A stretch of DNA of 64,000 bases from an uncultured Blautia sp. (GCF_947654165.1 NZ_CANTKB010000002.1:1-64000); one strand, 5' to 3'. Positions 18,510-28,906 are shown, numbered from the stretch's first letter. Notes: generated from the letters alone by a model not told the origin. Translations and numbers: made by a program.

Positions 18510-19351
18510 CAAATGAGTACAACCCGGATGGTAAGGAAATCCGATTTATCGACAGCCATTATAAGGATTTGTTTCATATCCCCGATGGCAGCTGTGTGCA
18601 GATTCACTACCCGGATGAAATGGTTGTGAAGCCCTGCACCTTCATTGACGAGTATCATACGCAGATCGGATACAATGTGTTTCATATCTGCCAGTTTGCA
18701 GAAATTATGGAGCGCAACGGCGCAAGCTATATGCCGGAGCCTGAGATTATGGGCGATGAAGCCGCATGGAAGGTCGGAAAGGATAGAATCCTTGCGGTGC
18801 AGACCTGCGAAGATGGTTACGACTACACCCTGTTGGATGAAAACTACAACGAGATTGATGGCGGTCAGGTTGATAACCCTGAACTGTCCATGCTCGAAGT
18901 CCGCCGGGATATTCTGGAATCCTTCGGGCTGGAGCGCCGGGAACTGCGGGCAATGTTCTATGAGGATGTCATGGAGCAGGCTTTTGAAGTCGGCAGACAG
19001 GCGGTGGTGGTCAATGACCCTATCGCTGAGCTTGCTTTTAAGCTCGACCGTTTTGCAGAGAACTTCGACCCCTATGAATATATGGATCAGGTCGATGATG
19101 TGCAGGCGCATATCCAAGAAATCAAGGCAGATCTTGCCGCTGGTAATACGGCTCCGTATCGTGAGTTCCTGAATACAGCCATTGAAGAAGCCCGTGAGGA
19201 AACTGCGGTTGAGGTTGCCAAAGTGCTGAAAAGTCAGCTGGATAAGCTCGACTCTCCGAAGCGTGAGTCGGTCATGGAAAAACTGGCACAGGCCGCAGAA
19301 AAAGCTGCGCCTGCCAGTCCCTCTCCCAAACGCAAAGAGCCTGAACGATAA
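18506..19351 (+). CDS. ICE accessory protein, LPD16-like (281 aa)
   Basis: A 281-residue acidic, soluble protein overlapping topB by ATGA. The N-terminal part (KEIRFIDSHYKDLFHIPDG) and the central YTLLDENYNEIDGG remind me of the LPD16/YodL group of domains that are attached to large polyvalent proteins in Tn1549-type elements. The C-terminal ~80 residues are helical and end in a basic proline-rich tail. The family assignment is from memory and weak. It lies in the topB to methylase/helicase operon. Confidence 0.7.
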   Translation: MTNEYNPDGKEIRFIDSHYKDLFHIPDGSCVQIHYPDEMVVKPCTFIDEYHTQIGYNVFHICQFAEIMERNGASYMPEPEIMGDEAAWKVGKDRILAVQTCEDGYDYTLLDENYNEIDGGQVDNPELSMLEVRRDILESFGLERRELRAMFYEDVMEQAFEVGRQAVVVNDPIAELAFKLDRFAENFDPYEYMDQVDDVQAHIQEIKADLAAGNTAPYREFLNTAIEEAREETAVEVAKVLKSQLDKLDSPKRESVMEKLAQAAEKAAPASPSPKRKEPER

Positions 19352-19364
19352 GGAGGACACGGAT

Positions 19365-19961
19365 ATGAAAAACGAAAAATGGGATGATGTTCACGGAAAT
19401 ACCACCCCGGATGACAGAATGGTTGCTTTTCTGGAAAGCCCCACGGATTCCTATGCGATTCTTCAGCTGCGGGAAGATGTAGACGATAATATCCCGCTCA
19501 TGTTTGCAAATTACAGCTACCTTCAGAAGAAAGAAATGGAGCCTGAGATTGACCGTTACGAGGTGGTCTATCATGGCTCCATTTCTATGTCCGAGGATGT
19601 GAATCGGCAGCTGGAAGATTTGTATGTAAAGTTCAATATTGACCACCCGGATGATTTCCGTGGTCACAGTATGTCGGTCAGCGACATCGTAGCCTTAAAG
19701 GTAGTCGGTGAGGTATCCTTTCACTATGTAGATTCTGTTGGGTTTCAGAAGCTGGAAAACTTTATGAAGTCCGAAAACTACCTGAAAAACGCAGAGATGG
19801 CAATGGAAGATGATTATGGGATGATTGACGGTATCATCAATAACGGAAAAGCGTCCGGATTAGAGGAACGTCCTTCGGTGTTGGAGCAGTTAAAGGAAAA
19901 GCCCGTGCCGGATGTTTCCCATAAGCCGCCCAAGAGCCACCCGGAAAGGGAGATTGAATGA
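19365..19961 (+). CDS. YodL/DUF4316 domain protein
   Basis: A 198-residue protein starting at ATG 19365 after AAGGAGG. Residues 20-70 (FLESPTDSYAILQLRED, then DRYEVVYHGSI) match the YodL domain, followed by a DUF4316-like part (HPDDFRGHSMSVSDIVAL). It ends with a basic tail of the PKSHPEREIE type shared by neighbours. YodL-containing proteins are typical of the replication/mobilisation part of Tn1549-like ICEs, and their biochemical role is unknown. Confidence 0.8.
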   Translation: MKNEKWDDVHGNTTPDDRMVAFLESPTDSYAILQLREDVDDNIPLMFANYSYLQKKEMEPEIDRYEVVYHGSISMSEDVNRQLEDLYVKFNIDHPDDFRGHSMSVSDIVALKVVGEVSFHYVDSVGFQKLENFMKSENYLKNAEMAMEDDYGMIDGIINNGKASGLEERPSVLEQLKEKPVPDVSHKPPKSHPEREIE

Positions 19962-20164
19962 TGGATTTCACACAGGATGAGCGGAACATGATGATGCTTT
20001 ACAGCCCTGGCACAAGGTCAGGGCTGTGTGAAGCACTGACACTGATGAAGGAACAGCTTTCGGAGGACGAGTCAGAGCTTTTTGCTTTGGCAGACTCGGT
20101 TCTCCGTAAAGTTTCAGCCATGGACGATGCCGCCTTTGAGAAGCTGAACCTTTATCCGGATTGA
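19958..20164 (+). CDS. Small acidic ICE protein (68 aa)
   Basis: A 68-residue protein overlapping the YodL gene by four bases (ATGATGG). It has the sequence DERNMMMLYSPGTRSGLCEA followed by an acidic helix. Similar unnamed proteins occur before the methylase/helicase gene in related elements. The function is unknown. ATG 19961 is an alternative start. Confidence 0.75.
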   Translation: MMDFTQDERNMMMLYSPGTRSGLCEALTLMKEQLSEDESELFALADSVLRKVSAMDDAAFEKLNLYPD

Positions 20165-20182
20165 TAGGATTGGAGGGATACA

Positions 20183-23100
20183 ATGAACGCAAAAGAGCGA
20201 TTTTATTCCGGATTAGCAAAAGAAACGATTGGGAAAATCACCTCGAACACAGATAACTGGACTTCGTTTTTGAGAACGATGTCCCGCAACTATGAGTTCA
20301 CCTATCCGGAACAGGTGATGATTTATGCTCAGCGCCCCAATGCGACCTTTTGCAAGCCCTATGAGGACTGGAACGCTGAAAATTACCGCAGATATGTAAA
20401 GCGTGGCTCTACCGGCATTGCTCTGTTTGTGATGAACAGGGATAAACCGTATCTGCGCTATGTGTTTGATGTGGCGGATACCGGCGTTCGCCGTTCTTCC
20501 CCGGAACTGAAACCGTGGGAGGTGACGCCTGAAAACCGCTCCTATGTCATGGAAGCGATGGAGCGTACCTTCGGTGTTGCCGCTGACGGGGTACTGGAAG
20601 CACAGCTTGAAGATATTGCATCCGCACTGGCGGCTGAGTATTGGGACGATTACAAAAAGCAGTTCCTCGACATCGTTGCCAACAGCTTCCTTGAGGAGTA
20701 TGATGAACTCAACATCGAAGTAGCTTTCAAAAATGCGGTGGCAAACAGCGTATCCTATACGATGTATTGCCGGTTCGTGGAAAGTCCCGACAACTACTTC
20801 GAGCATGAGGATTTCCAGAAGGTGTTTGATTTTAACACCAGACAGACGGTAAATGCCCTTGGTACTGCGGTGAATGCCATCAGCACAAGGATGTTTCAGG
20901 AAATCGAAAAAGCGATTGGAGAACATGAGCAGATTAAAGCTACCGAAAGGAGTACAGATTATGAGCGAGATGACTTACAGACAGGCCGGAGATTATCAGA
21001 TTCCGAACCTTCAGTTGGAGAACGAGGGAGAGAAACCTCTGGGCAAGTACGGCAGGATGCGTCGAGCATTTTTGGAACAGAACAATCCGATGCTCCTGAA
21101 CGACATGATTCTGACGGAGAGCCTGTTCCCGCACCTGTGGGAGATCGAGGAAACAGCGAAAGCCAGAGTGGAGTTTCTGATGGAGCAGTACCTGAAGGAC
21201 AGCCCCGCACCGGACAAGGAAACGCAGCAGATGGCGTGGGTGCAGCACATGAACAGCCTGAAAGCACAGGCGGAGGAAGTCGTGATGACGGAGCTTATCA
21301 ACAGCTGAGTCTGAACCTTTTCCTCTCCGAAAATGAACAAATCAGTTTTATCGACCGAGCAGAGAGCTTTACGCCCTCTGCTTTTTCTTTTGCCCAGGAA
21401 GAAATCGACCACTTCCTTCTGCTTGGTAGCAATACCGATGAAGCCCGAAAAGTCGTAGCGCTGGAATATATGAAGCAGAAGCCGTTGGAAGAAATCGTTC
21501 AGACCTTAAAGCAGGTCTATCACGGCGGCTATGGTCTGAAAGAAGATAGCGGGAATATCTGTGCGTGGTATGCCGAGGACGGTATCCACCTTGCCAAAGG
21601 TTCCTCTGCCATTGACAGCCCCAGAGCGCAGATCGTTTCTTGGGAAACGGTTGCCGAGCGCATTGGAGAACTGCTTGAAAATGGTCGGTTCGCAACTAAT
21701 GTGGAACTGGTAGAAGCATCCGGATATGAGCGTCAGAAGTTGGCAGAATCCCTGTGGCATCTTTATCACGATTTGAGTGAAGAAGCCCGTTCCAGCAACT
21801 ATCTGGCAATTCTTCATCAGGAACCGTTTCGTGGTTTCCCTGACGAAACCGCAGACTTGGCTGAAAAGTTGGATGACCCTCGTTTCCACGCAACCTTGGT
21901 ACAGCAGTATTCGGAATTTAGAAAAACCCTTGCGGAAAATCCCGATCTGCTTCGTTTTCACTATCACAAGCTGAATCTCATTCAGAAACAGCTGTATGAG
22001 TTGAATATGCCTTTGCGTGAGTATCAGACCGATATGATGCAGATGCCCCTTGTCCGCCAGTTCATTACGGATGATGAAGTCAATGCAGACTTGACCCGTG
22101 GAAGCGGCTTTTCCGGTGGTAAAGCCCGTATTTATAACTACTGGCAGGAGAATCATTCTGCCAAGGAAAAGATGGACTTCCTGAAGCATGAATACGGAAC
22201 CGGTGGTCATTCCCATGCCTGCTCTGGTGCAACGCACAGCGGTCAGGATCACGATGCCAAGGGTGTTGCTTACACCAAGAGCGGTTGCGATAAATTGCAG
22301 ATGTCCTGGGCGCAGGTGGTGCAGAGAATCGACGGTCTGATACGAAAGGGACGCTACCTCAGCCCGGAGGAAGAAGCGGAACGACAGGCTATCGAAGAAG
22401 CTAAAACTGATCCGTTGGAAGATGTTTATGACCGTTTCGCAGTGATTGATACCGAGGATGGCGAGTATGCGATCTGGGATAATCAGACCGATGACTACTA
22501 TGTAGACCCGGAAGGCGTTACGGAATACTTCACGGACGAATGGCTTGCCAATGACTATTTGGAGGAAGTTCGTCAGTCCGTAGCTGCGATGGAGTCGGTT
22601 CAGCCAGAAGCGCCTGTGGCAGAGCCTGCCGAAGTTGTGGAAGCATCTGCTTCCGAGGAACCGAAATGGAATTATCAGGTCGGTGACACGGTATATCTGG
22701 ACGATACAGCTTTCCGTGTGGAGCAGATCACGGACAGAGAAGTTCAGCTGCGTGACCCTACGCTTGCTTATCCCATCTTCCGTGCCGAGAATCGTGAGAA
22801 TTTCGAGCGTATGCTCTCTCAGGACGAAAGAAACCATGCGGTAAGGGTTGATGCCCAAACCGAAGAAAAGCCCGTTACAGAGGATTTTCTGGGCAAAACC
22901 GAACCGAGGGACTACACCCCTGAGTATCAGCTGTTAGACCGTCTGCGTATGGACTGCGAATACTTCCTTGGTGCAGGACAGCACAGCGAAAAGCATCTGT
23001 GGGCAGGCAACCGCCATGCACAGATTGCCAAGATGCGTGAGCTGTATGAAATGATTCCCGACAAACCAGAATGGCTGACACCTGAGATGATTAACAGCTA

Positions 23101-26100
23101 CGAGGAGCGCATGGCTCCCCGCTATCTGGTTGCCGCCTACCATCACTTTGAAAACGGCTTCGATGATAAACTGGACTACTACACTCTGGAAGAAGCGGAA
23201 AAAGCTGCCCAGGGCTATGTGGACGGAACCATGGAGGATGACGGATTCAAGTACGATGGTGCTGCCGTTTACGATCAGCAGGAGCATAAGTGCATCCGTA
23301 TCTATGGGGACTACCCTGACGAAAAGGCACACGCACAGGTCAGAGCCAGTGCGGAACCCGAACAGCAGGAACCGGAACACTTCATCGATCATTTTTATGT
23401 TGCCGAGGACATTCAGAAGCGGGGTGCGCTGGACATCAAGGAATACAGTTCCTTTGATGATGCCCTGCGAGCCTACTATGCACTTCCTGACACGCAGAGA
23501 AAAGCCCTGGGTGCAATGAATACCAGAGATCTGCCGGGTAGTCTGGACTTCGTACAGTGCGTAGATGGAAAGGACACCATCATTCAGGATTATGCCCAGG
23601 TGGACGGATGGCAGAATGCCGAAGTCATGGACATTATCGCTCAGCTTGAGCAGTCCATCACCACCAGAGAAATCCCACCTGTTCCTGCGGTGAACTTCCA
23701 CATCACGGATGACAACATCGGTGAAGGTGGACCGAAGCAGAAATTCGCAAGAAACATCGCAGCCATTGAAACTCTGTTCAAACTGGAAAGCGAGAACAGG
23801 AACGCCACTACCGAAGAACAGGAGATTTTGTCGAATTATGTCGGTTGGGGCGGTCTGGCAGATGCCTTTGACCCGGACAAGGGAAATTGGGCGAAGGAGT
23901 ATCAGACACTGAAAAACCTGCTTTCCGAAGATGAATATGCTGCGGCAAGAGCTTCCACCCTGAACGCACATTACACCAGCCCTACGGTCATTCGCTCCAT
24001 CTACGATGCGGTCGGACAGATGGGCTTTGAAACAGGAAATATTCTGGAGCCTGCTATGGGTATCGGCAACTTCTTTGGTATGCTCCCTCCTGAAATGCAG
24101 AGCAGCCGTTTGTATGGTGTGGAACTGGATTCCATCACCGGCAGAATTGCTCAGAAGCTCTATCCCAACGCAGAAATCAAAGTAGCCGGTTTTGAAACGA
24201 CAGACCGCCGAGACTTTTACGATCTGGCTGTGGGTAATGTCCCTTTCGGCAACTACAAAGTGTCCGACAAGCCGTATGACAAGCTGGGATTCTCCATTCA
24301 CAACTATTTCTTTGCCAAGGCTTTGGATCAGGTTCGTCCCGGTGGTGTGGTCGCTTTTGTGACAAGCCGTTACACCATGGATTCCAAGAACTCTGACGCA
24401 AGGCGATATATGGCGCAGAGGGCGGAACTGCTTGGTGCAATCCGTCTGCCAAACGATGCCTTTAAGAAAAACGCAGGCACGGAAGTCGTGTCCGACATCC
24501 TGTTCCTGCAAAAGCGTGACCATCCGATTGACATTGTACCGGAATGGGTAAACCTTGACCGCACCGAAGAAGGACACACCATGAACAGCTACTTTGTCGC
24601 TCATCCTGAAATGGTTCTGGGCGATACGGTGGAAGAAAGTACCGCCTACGGCATGGACATTACAGTGCGTCCCATTGAGGGCATGGAACTGTCCGAACTT
24701 CTGAAAGAAGCAGTTTCCCACATCCAAGGAACCTATCAGGCTGTGGAGCTTCCCGAAGCTGACAAGGGTAAGGAAATCGAAACCATTCCTGCAACCCCGG
24801 ATGTAAAGAATTTCTCTTATACCGTGGTGGATGGCAATGTGTACTTCCGTGAAAACTCCCTGATGCGCCGTGTAGACCTGAATGAGAAAGCAAAAGACCG
24901 TGTGATGGGCATGGTGGAACTTCGTGGTATCGTCAACGAGCTGATCGAATATCAGCTTGAGGATTACCCGGATGAAATGATTACTCAGAAACAGGCAGAA
25001 CTGAATGATGCCTACGATGCGTTTGCCGCAAAGAACGGGCTTATCAATAATCGAGCCAATGGTCAGGCATTTGCTGACGATTCCTCCTACTATCTCCTGT
25101 GTTCTCTGGAAAATGTGGATGAGGACGGCAATCTGAAAAGCAAGGCGGATATGTTCACCAAGCGAACCATCAAGCCGGAACGCAGAGTGACGAGCGTGGA
25201 TACGCCGTCCGAAGCTCTGGCAATCTCTATCGGTGAGCGTGGCAAGGTGGATTTGCCGTTTATGGCACAGCTGCTTGGAACACCTGGAGAATACGATGCG
25301 ATTCAGGCAGAGCTTCGAGGGGTGATCTTCAAAGACCCGATGGCTCCCGATGCTGTGGAAGTTGGATGGCAGACTGCCGATGATTACCTTTCCGGTGATG
25401 TAAGAAGCAAGCTGCGTGTCGCACAGATGGCGGCAGACAGGGATTCTTCCTTCCACATCAATGTGGAAGCCTTGCAGAAAGCACAGCCGAAGGACTTGGA
25501 TGCGTCCGAGATTGATGTGCGTTTGGGTGCAACATGGATTGATGCCGATTATATTCAGCAGTTCATGGAGGAAACCTTTGAAACGCCGTATTACTTGCGC
25601 CGTTCCATTGAGGTCAAGTTCTCCGAGCTGACCGCAGAGTGGCGCATCAACGGTAAGAGTTCTCCCAACTACAACGATGTGGCGGCGTATGTCACCTACG
25701 GTACAGAGCGAGCCAACGCATATCGGATTCTGGAGGAAACGCTGAATCTGAAGGATATTCGTATCTATGATACGATTGAAGATGCAGATGGTAAGCAGAA
25801 GCGTGTCCTCAATAAAAAAGAAACTACCCTGGCACAGCAGAAACAGCAGGCAATCAAGGATGCGTTCCGAGATTGGATTTGGAGAGATCCGCACAGACGA
25901 GAAACCCTTTCCACCAAGTACAACGAACTTTTTAACTCCACCAGACCTCGTGAGTATGATGGCTCTCATATCCGTTTCGGCGGCATGAACCCGGATATTA
26001 CCCTCCGTGAACACCAGAGAAATGCTATCGCTCATGTGCTATATGGTGGAAATACGCTGCTTGCACACGAAGTTGGTGCGGGCAAGACCTTCGAGATGGC

Positions 26101-28513
26101 TGCATCGGCTATGGAGAGTAAACGGCTTGGATTGAGCCAGAAATCCCTGTTCGTTGTGCCGAATCACTTGACCTTACAGTGGGCAAACGAGTTCCTGCAC
26201 CTCTATCCGAGTGCCAAGCTCCTTGTTGCCACCAAGAAGGATTTTGAAACAGCAAACCGTAAGAAGTTCTGCGCTCGTATCGCAACGGGTGACTATGATG
26301 CAGTCATCATCGGTCACAGCCAGTTTGAAAAAATCCCGCTTTCTGCCGAACGACAGGAACGGCAGCTGCGGGAGCAGATTGATGAGATCGAGGGTGCGAT
26401 TGCGGAGCTGAAATGGCAGCGTGGCGAAAACTTCACGATCAAGCAGATGGAGAAAACACGAAAATCATTGGAAGCCAGACTGGACAAGCTCCTTGCCGCT
26501 GACAAGAAAGATGATGTCATTACCTTTGAGCAGTTGGGTGTAGACCGGCTGTTTGTGGACGAAAGCCATGCGTTCAAGAATTTGTTCCTCTACACAAAAA
26601 TGCGAAATGTGGCAGGTCTGTCCACCTCCGAAGCCCAGAAATCTTCGGATATGTTTATGAAGTGCCGCTATATGGATGAGCTGACCGGCGGGCGTGGTGT
26701 GATCTTTGCAACCGGTACTCCAGTAAGTAACTCGATGACCGAGCTTTATACGGTCATGCGCTATCTCCAGTACAGTACGCTCCAGCAAAAGAACCTGACC
26801 CATTTTGATTCCTGGGCATCGACCTTCGGAGAAACAACAACTGCGATTGAGCTTGCACCGGAGGGAACCGGCTATCGTGCCAGAACCCGATTTGCGAAGT
26901 TCTTCAACCTGCCTGAACTGATGAATATGTTCAAGGAGGTTGCCGACATCAAGACCTCTGACCAGTTGCATCTCCCTGTTCCCGAAGCAAAGTTTGAAAC
27001 GGTTGTGGTTCAGCCCTCTGAGTACCAGAAGGATATGGTGGCTTCCCTTTCAGAGAGAGCAGCAGATGTTCATGCCGGTATTGTAGACCCGTCCGTCGAT
27101 AATATGCTCAAGATTACCAGCGACGGACGAAAATTGGGACTGGATCAGCGGCTAATGAACACCCTGTTACCCGATGACCCTGACAGCAAGCTCAATGCCT
27201 GCGTGGGAAATATCCTGCGTATCTGGCAGGACGGTCAGGCTGACAAATTGACCCAGTTGGTGTTCTGCGACCTTAGCACACCGAAAAATGATGGAACCTT
27301 CAATGTCTATGATGATGTCAAAACCAAGCTGATTGCAAACGGTGTGCCTGCGGAAGAAGTTGCCTTTATCCATGATGCAGATACCGAGGCAAAGAAAAAA
27401 GACCTCTTTGCCAAGGTTCGTACCGGGCAGGTGCGAGTGCTTCTTGGCAGTACGCAAAAGATGGGTGCAGGAACCAACGTCCAGGACAAATTGGTGGCAG
27501 TTCACCACTTGGATGTGGGTTGGCGTCCGTCTGATATGACCCAGAGAAACGGTCGTATCATCCGTCAGGGCAACCGGAACAAAGAGGTTCAGGTGTATCA
27601 GTATGTGACCGAGGGAACCTTCGATGCCTACCTGTATCAGACCTTGGAAAACAAGCAGAAGTTTATTTCTCAGATTATGACCTCCAAATCACCGGTTCGC
27701 TCCTGTGACGATGTGGATGAGCAGGCGCTGTCCTATGCGGAGATCAAGGCGCTGTGTGCCGGCAATCCGCTTATCAAGGAAAAGATGGACTTGGACATTG
27801 ATGTGGCAAGGCTGAAGGTGCTGAAAGCTGACCACCAGAGCCAGCAGTACCGTATGGAAGATAAGCTTCTGAAATACTTCCCGGCTGAGATTGAAAAGCA
27901 GACAGGCTATATTCATGGCTTTGAAGCTGATATTAAAACCGTGGAAGCACACCCGCAGATTGCCGATGGCTTTTGCGGCATGGAAATCATGGGCAAAGCC
28001 TACACCGAAAAGGCAGATGCCGGTGAAATCCTCCTTGCGGCTTGTAAGGACACGAAAAGTGCCGATCCGGTTCCTCTTGGCAGTTACCGTGGCTTTCAGA
28101 TGGAGCTTTCGTTTGACAGTTTCCGGAACGAGTTCGATGTGACCCTGAAGGGCGCTGTGAGCCACAGAGTAGCCCTTGGAACGGACGCACGAGGAAATAT
28201 CACCCGACTGGACAATGCCCTTGCAGGCATCCTTGAGCGCTTAGAACGAGCCAATGAGCAGTTGAATAATCTCTACAATCAGCAGGAAGCAGCCAAGGCG
28301 GAGGTTGGAAAACCGTTCCCGCAGGAAGCAGAGCTGACAGCCAAAAGTCAGCGACTGGCAGAACTGGATGCAGCCCTGAATATGGAGGACTCTGTGGAAA
28401 ATCGTGACGAAAGAAGCGAGTCAGAGCGTCCTTCTGTGTTGGCTGATCTGAAATCCAAAGCGGAGCATATCCCGCCTGCAAAATACTCTGAAACCCGTGA
28501 GGAGGTGTTGTAA
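20183..28513 (+). CDS. Giant polyvalent protein: N6-methylase-like and SNF2-type helicase
   Basis: A 2776-residue protein of the LtrC-like/polyvalent group found in ICEs. The N-terminal ~250 residues resemble an ArdC/DUF1738-type ssDNA-binding domain. Residues about 260-375 are a low-complexity linker that overlaps tnpV. LPD and YodL-like segments follow. A methylase-like domain carries EPAMGIGNFFG near 1289, with NVPFG near 1352 in the place of NPPY. A helicase has HEVGAGKT near 1963, VDESH near 2126, TGTPVSN, and QRNGRIIRQGN near 2453. It may protect incoming DNA and remodel it during transfer. It is one intact frame. Confidence 0.93.
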   Translation: MNAKERFYSGLAKETIGKITSNTDNWTSFLRTMSRNYEFTYPEQVMIYAQRPNATFCKPYEDWNAENYRRYVKRGSTGIALFVMNRDKPYLRYVFDVADTGVRRSSPELKPWEVTPENRSYVMEAMERTFGVAADGVLEAQLEDIASALAAEYWDDYKKQFLDIVANSFLEEYDELNIEVAFKNAVANSVSYTMYCRFVESPDNYFEHEDFQKVFDFNTRQTVNALGTAVNAISTRMFQEIEKAIGEHEQIKATERSTDYERDDLQTGRRLSDSEPSVGERGRETSGQVRQDASSIFGTEQSDAPERHDSDGEPVPAPVGDRGNSESQSGVSDGAVPEGQPRTGQGNAADGVGAAHEQPESTGGGSRDDGAYQQLSLNLFLSENEQISFIDRAESFTPSAFSFAQEEIDHFLLLGSNTDEARKVVALEYMKQKPLEEIVQTLKQVYHGGYGLKEDSGNICAWYAEDGIHLAKGSSAIDSPRAQIVSWETVAERIGELLENGRFATNVELVEASGYERQKLAESLWHLYHDLSEEARSSNYLAILHQEPFRGFPDETADLAEKLDDPRFHATLVQQYSEFRKTLAENPDLLRFHYHKLNLIQKQLYELNMPLREYQTDMMQMPLVRQFITDDEVNADLTRGSGFSGGKARIYNYWQENHSAKEKMDFLKHEYGTGGHSHACSGATHSGQDHDAKGVAYTKSGCDKLQMSWAQVVQRIDGLIRKGRYLSPEEEAERQAIEEAKTDPLEDVYDRFAVIDTEDGEYAIWDNQTDDYYVDPEGVTEYFTDEWLANDYLEEVRQSVAAMESVQPEAPVAEPAEVVEASASEEPKWNYQVGDTVYLDDTAFRVEQITDREVQLRDPTLAYPIFRAENRENFERMLSQDERNHAVRVDAQTEEKPVTEDFLGKTEPRDYTPEYQLLDRLRMDCEYFLGAGQHSEKHLWAGNRHAQIAKMRELYEMIPDKPEWLTPEMINSYEERMAPRYLVAAYHHFENGFDDKLDYYTLEEAEKAAQGYVDGTMEDDGFKYDGAAVYDQQEHKCIRIYGDYPDEKAHAQVRASAEPEQQEPEHFIDHFYVAEDIQKRGALDIKEYSSFDDALRAYYALPDTQRKALGAMNTRDLPGSLDFVQCVDGKDTIIQDYAQVDGWQNAEVMDIIAQLEQSITTREIPPVPAVNFHITDDNIGEGGPKQKFARNIAAIETLFKLESENRNATTEEQEILSNYVGWGGLADAFDPDKGNWAKEYQTLKNLLSEDEYAAARASTLNAHYTSPTVIRSIYDAVGQMGFETGNILEPAMGIGNFFGMLPPEMQSSRLYGVELDSITGRIAQKLYPNAEIKVAGFETTDRRDFYDLAVGNVPFGNYKVSDKPYDKLGFSIHNYFFAKALDQVRPGGVVAFVTSRYTMDSKNSDARRYMAQRAELLGAIRLPNDAFKKNAGTEVVSDILFLQKRDHPIDIVPEWVNLDRTEEGHTMNSYFVAHPEMVLGDTVEESTAYGMDITVRPIEGMELSELLKEAVSHIQGTYQAVELPEADKGKEIETIPATPDVKNFSYTVVDGNVYFRENSLMRRVDLNEKAKDRVMGMVELRGIVNELIEYQLEDYPDEMITQKQAELNDAYDAFAAKNGLINNRANGQAFADDSSYYLLCSLENVDEDGNLKSKADMFTKRTIKPERRVTSVDTPSEALAISIGERGKVDLPFMAQLLGTPGEYDAIQAELRGVIFKDPMAPDAVEVGWQTADDYLSGDVRSKLRVAQMAADRDSSFHINVEALQKAQPKDLDASEIDVRLGATWIDADYIQQFMEETFETPYYLRRSIEVKFSELTAEWRINGKSSPNYNDVAAYVTYGTERANAYRILEETLNLKDIRIYDTIEDADGKQKRVLNKKETTLAQQKQQAIKDAFRDWIWRDPHRRETLSTKYNELFNSTRPREYDGSHIRFGGMNPDITLREHQRNAIAHVLYGGNTLLAHEVGAGKTFEMAASAMESKRLGLSQKSLFVVPNHLTLQWANEFLHLYPSAKLLVATKKDFETANRKKFCARIATGDYDAVIIGHSQFEKIPLSAERQERQLREQIDEIEGAIAELKWQRGENFTIKQMEKTRKSLEARLDKLLAADKKDDVITFEQLGVDRLFVDESHAFKNLFLYTKMRNVAGLSTSEAQKSSDMFMKCRYMDELTGGRGVIFATGTPVSNSMTELYTVMRYLQYSTLQQKNLTHFDSWASTFGETTTAIELAPEGTGYRARTRFAKFFNLPELMNMFKEVADIKTSDQLHLPVPEAKFETVVVQPSEYQKDMVASLSERAADVHAGIVDPSVDNMLKITSDGRKLGLDQRLMNTLLPDDPDSKLNACVGNILRIWQDGQADKLTQLVFCDLSTPKNDGTFNVYDDVKTKLIANGVPAEEVAFIHDADTEAKKKDLFAKVRTGQVRVLLGSTQKMGAGTNVQDKLVAVHHLDVGWRPSDMTQRNGRIIRQGNRNKEVQVYQYVTEGTFDAYLYQTLENKQKFISQIMTSKSPVRSCDDVDEQALSYAEIKALCAGNPLIKEKMDLDIDVARLKVLKADHQSQQYRMEDKLLKYFPAEIEKQTGYIHGFEADIKTVEAHPQIADGFCGMEIMGKAYTEKADAGEILLAACKDTKSADPVPLGSYRGFQMELSFDSFRNEFDVTLKGAVSHRVALGTDARGNITRLDNALAGILERLERANEQLNNLYNQQEAAKAEVGKPFPQEAELTAKSQRLAELDAALNMEDSVENRDERSESERPSVLADLKSKAEHIPPAKYSETREEVL
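20961..21308 (+). CDS. tnpV: TnpV-family protein nested in the methylase/helicase gene
   Basis: A 115-residue TnpV-type protein read in a different frame entirely inside the giant gene. The ATG at 20961 is preceded by AAAGGAG at the right distance. The sequence (MTYRQAGDYQIPNL, then PLGKYGRMRRAFL, then QMAWVQHMNSLKAQAEEVV) is family-like along its whole length, while the host frame here is disordered, rich in Gly, Ser, Asp, Arg and Gln. That asymmetry argues that both frames are coding and that the linker is shaped by tnpV. TnpV's role is not known. Confidence 0.85.
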   Translation: MSEMTYRQAGDYQIPNLQLENEGEKPLGKYGRMRRAFLEQNNPMLLNDMILTESLFPHLWEIEETAKARVEFLMEQYLKDSPAPDKETQQMAWVQHMNSLKAQAEEVVMTELINS

Positions 28514-28845
28514 TGGCAAAGCGAGATCAGGATGTTCATTTCCTTGCATCCAAGGAGGAGGTCGAGCGAATCCATGAGAAGATGGACGAGCTTGGCATCC
28601 GCAGCATGGGAGCCTATCTGCGGAAAATGGCTCTGGATGGTTACTGTATCAGACTGGATTTGCAGGATGTGAAAGCCCTGGTTTCGCTCCTGCGAATCTG
28701 CTCCAACAACCTGAACCAGTACGCAAAGCGAGCGAACGAAACAGGCAGCATCTATCGTGCTGACATTGAGGATTTGCAAAAACGGCTGGAGGAGATCTGG
28801 ACGGACATGAGAGAAGTTCTTGTTCGCCTGTCCTCAATCCAGTAA
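28513..28845 (+). CDS. mobC: MobC-family relaxosome accessory protein
   Basis: A 110-residue basic protein with an N-terminal ribbon-helix-helix-like segment (RDQDVHFLASKEEVERIHEK, then GIRSMGAYLRKMALDG) and a C-terminal helical MobC segment (ICSNNLNQYAKRANETGSIY). MobC proteins bind near oriT and help the relaxase nick DNA. Its ATG overlaps the TAA of the giant gene, so the two are translationally coupled. The relaxase gene follows about 460 bases later. Confidence 0.93.
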   Translation: MAKRDQDVHFLASKEEVERIHEKMDELGIRSMGAYLRKMALDGYCIRLDLQDVKALVSLLRICSNNLNQYAKRANETGSIYRADIEDLQKRLEEIWTDMREVLVRLSSIQ

Positions 28846-28864
28846 TCCGACAACTTGTTGGGAA

Positions 28865-28895
28865 GTCGCAGTTTCGGCTGCGGCTTTTACATAAG
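28865..28895 (+). promoter_or_regulatory. Hairpin plus TTTTACATAA after mobC
   Basis: Stem GTCGCAG/CTGCGGC (loop TTTCGG) followed by TTTT and then ACATAA, the same hairpin-T-tract-ACATA pattern seen elsewhere in this ICE. It probably terminates or attenuates the mobC transcript. Confidence 0.65.
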
Positions 28896-28906
28896 GGTTG
28901 ACATCA

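Noticed and set aside
22934..26035. Minus-strand open frame of over 1000 codons opposite the methylase/helicase gene
   Set aside because: It mirrors the codon structure of the plus-strand gene, has no recognisable domains and no ribosome site, and the plus strand has clear helicase and methylase motifs.
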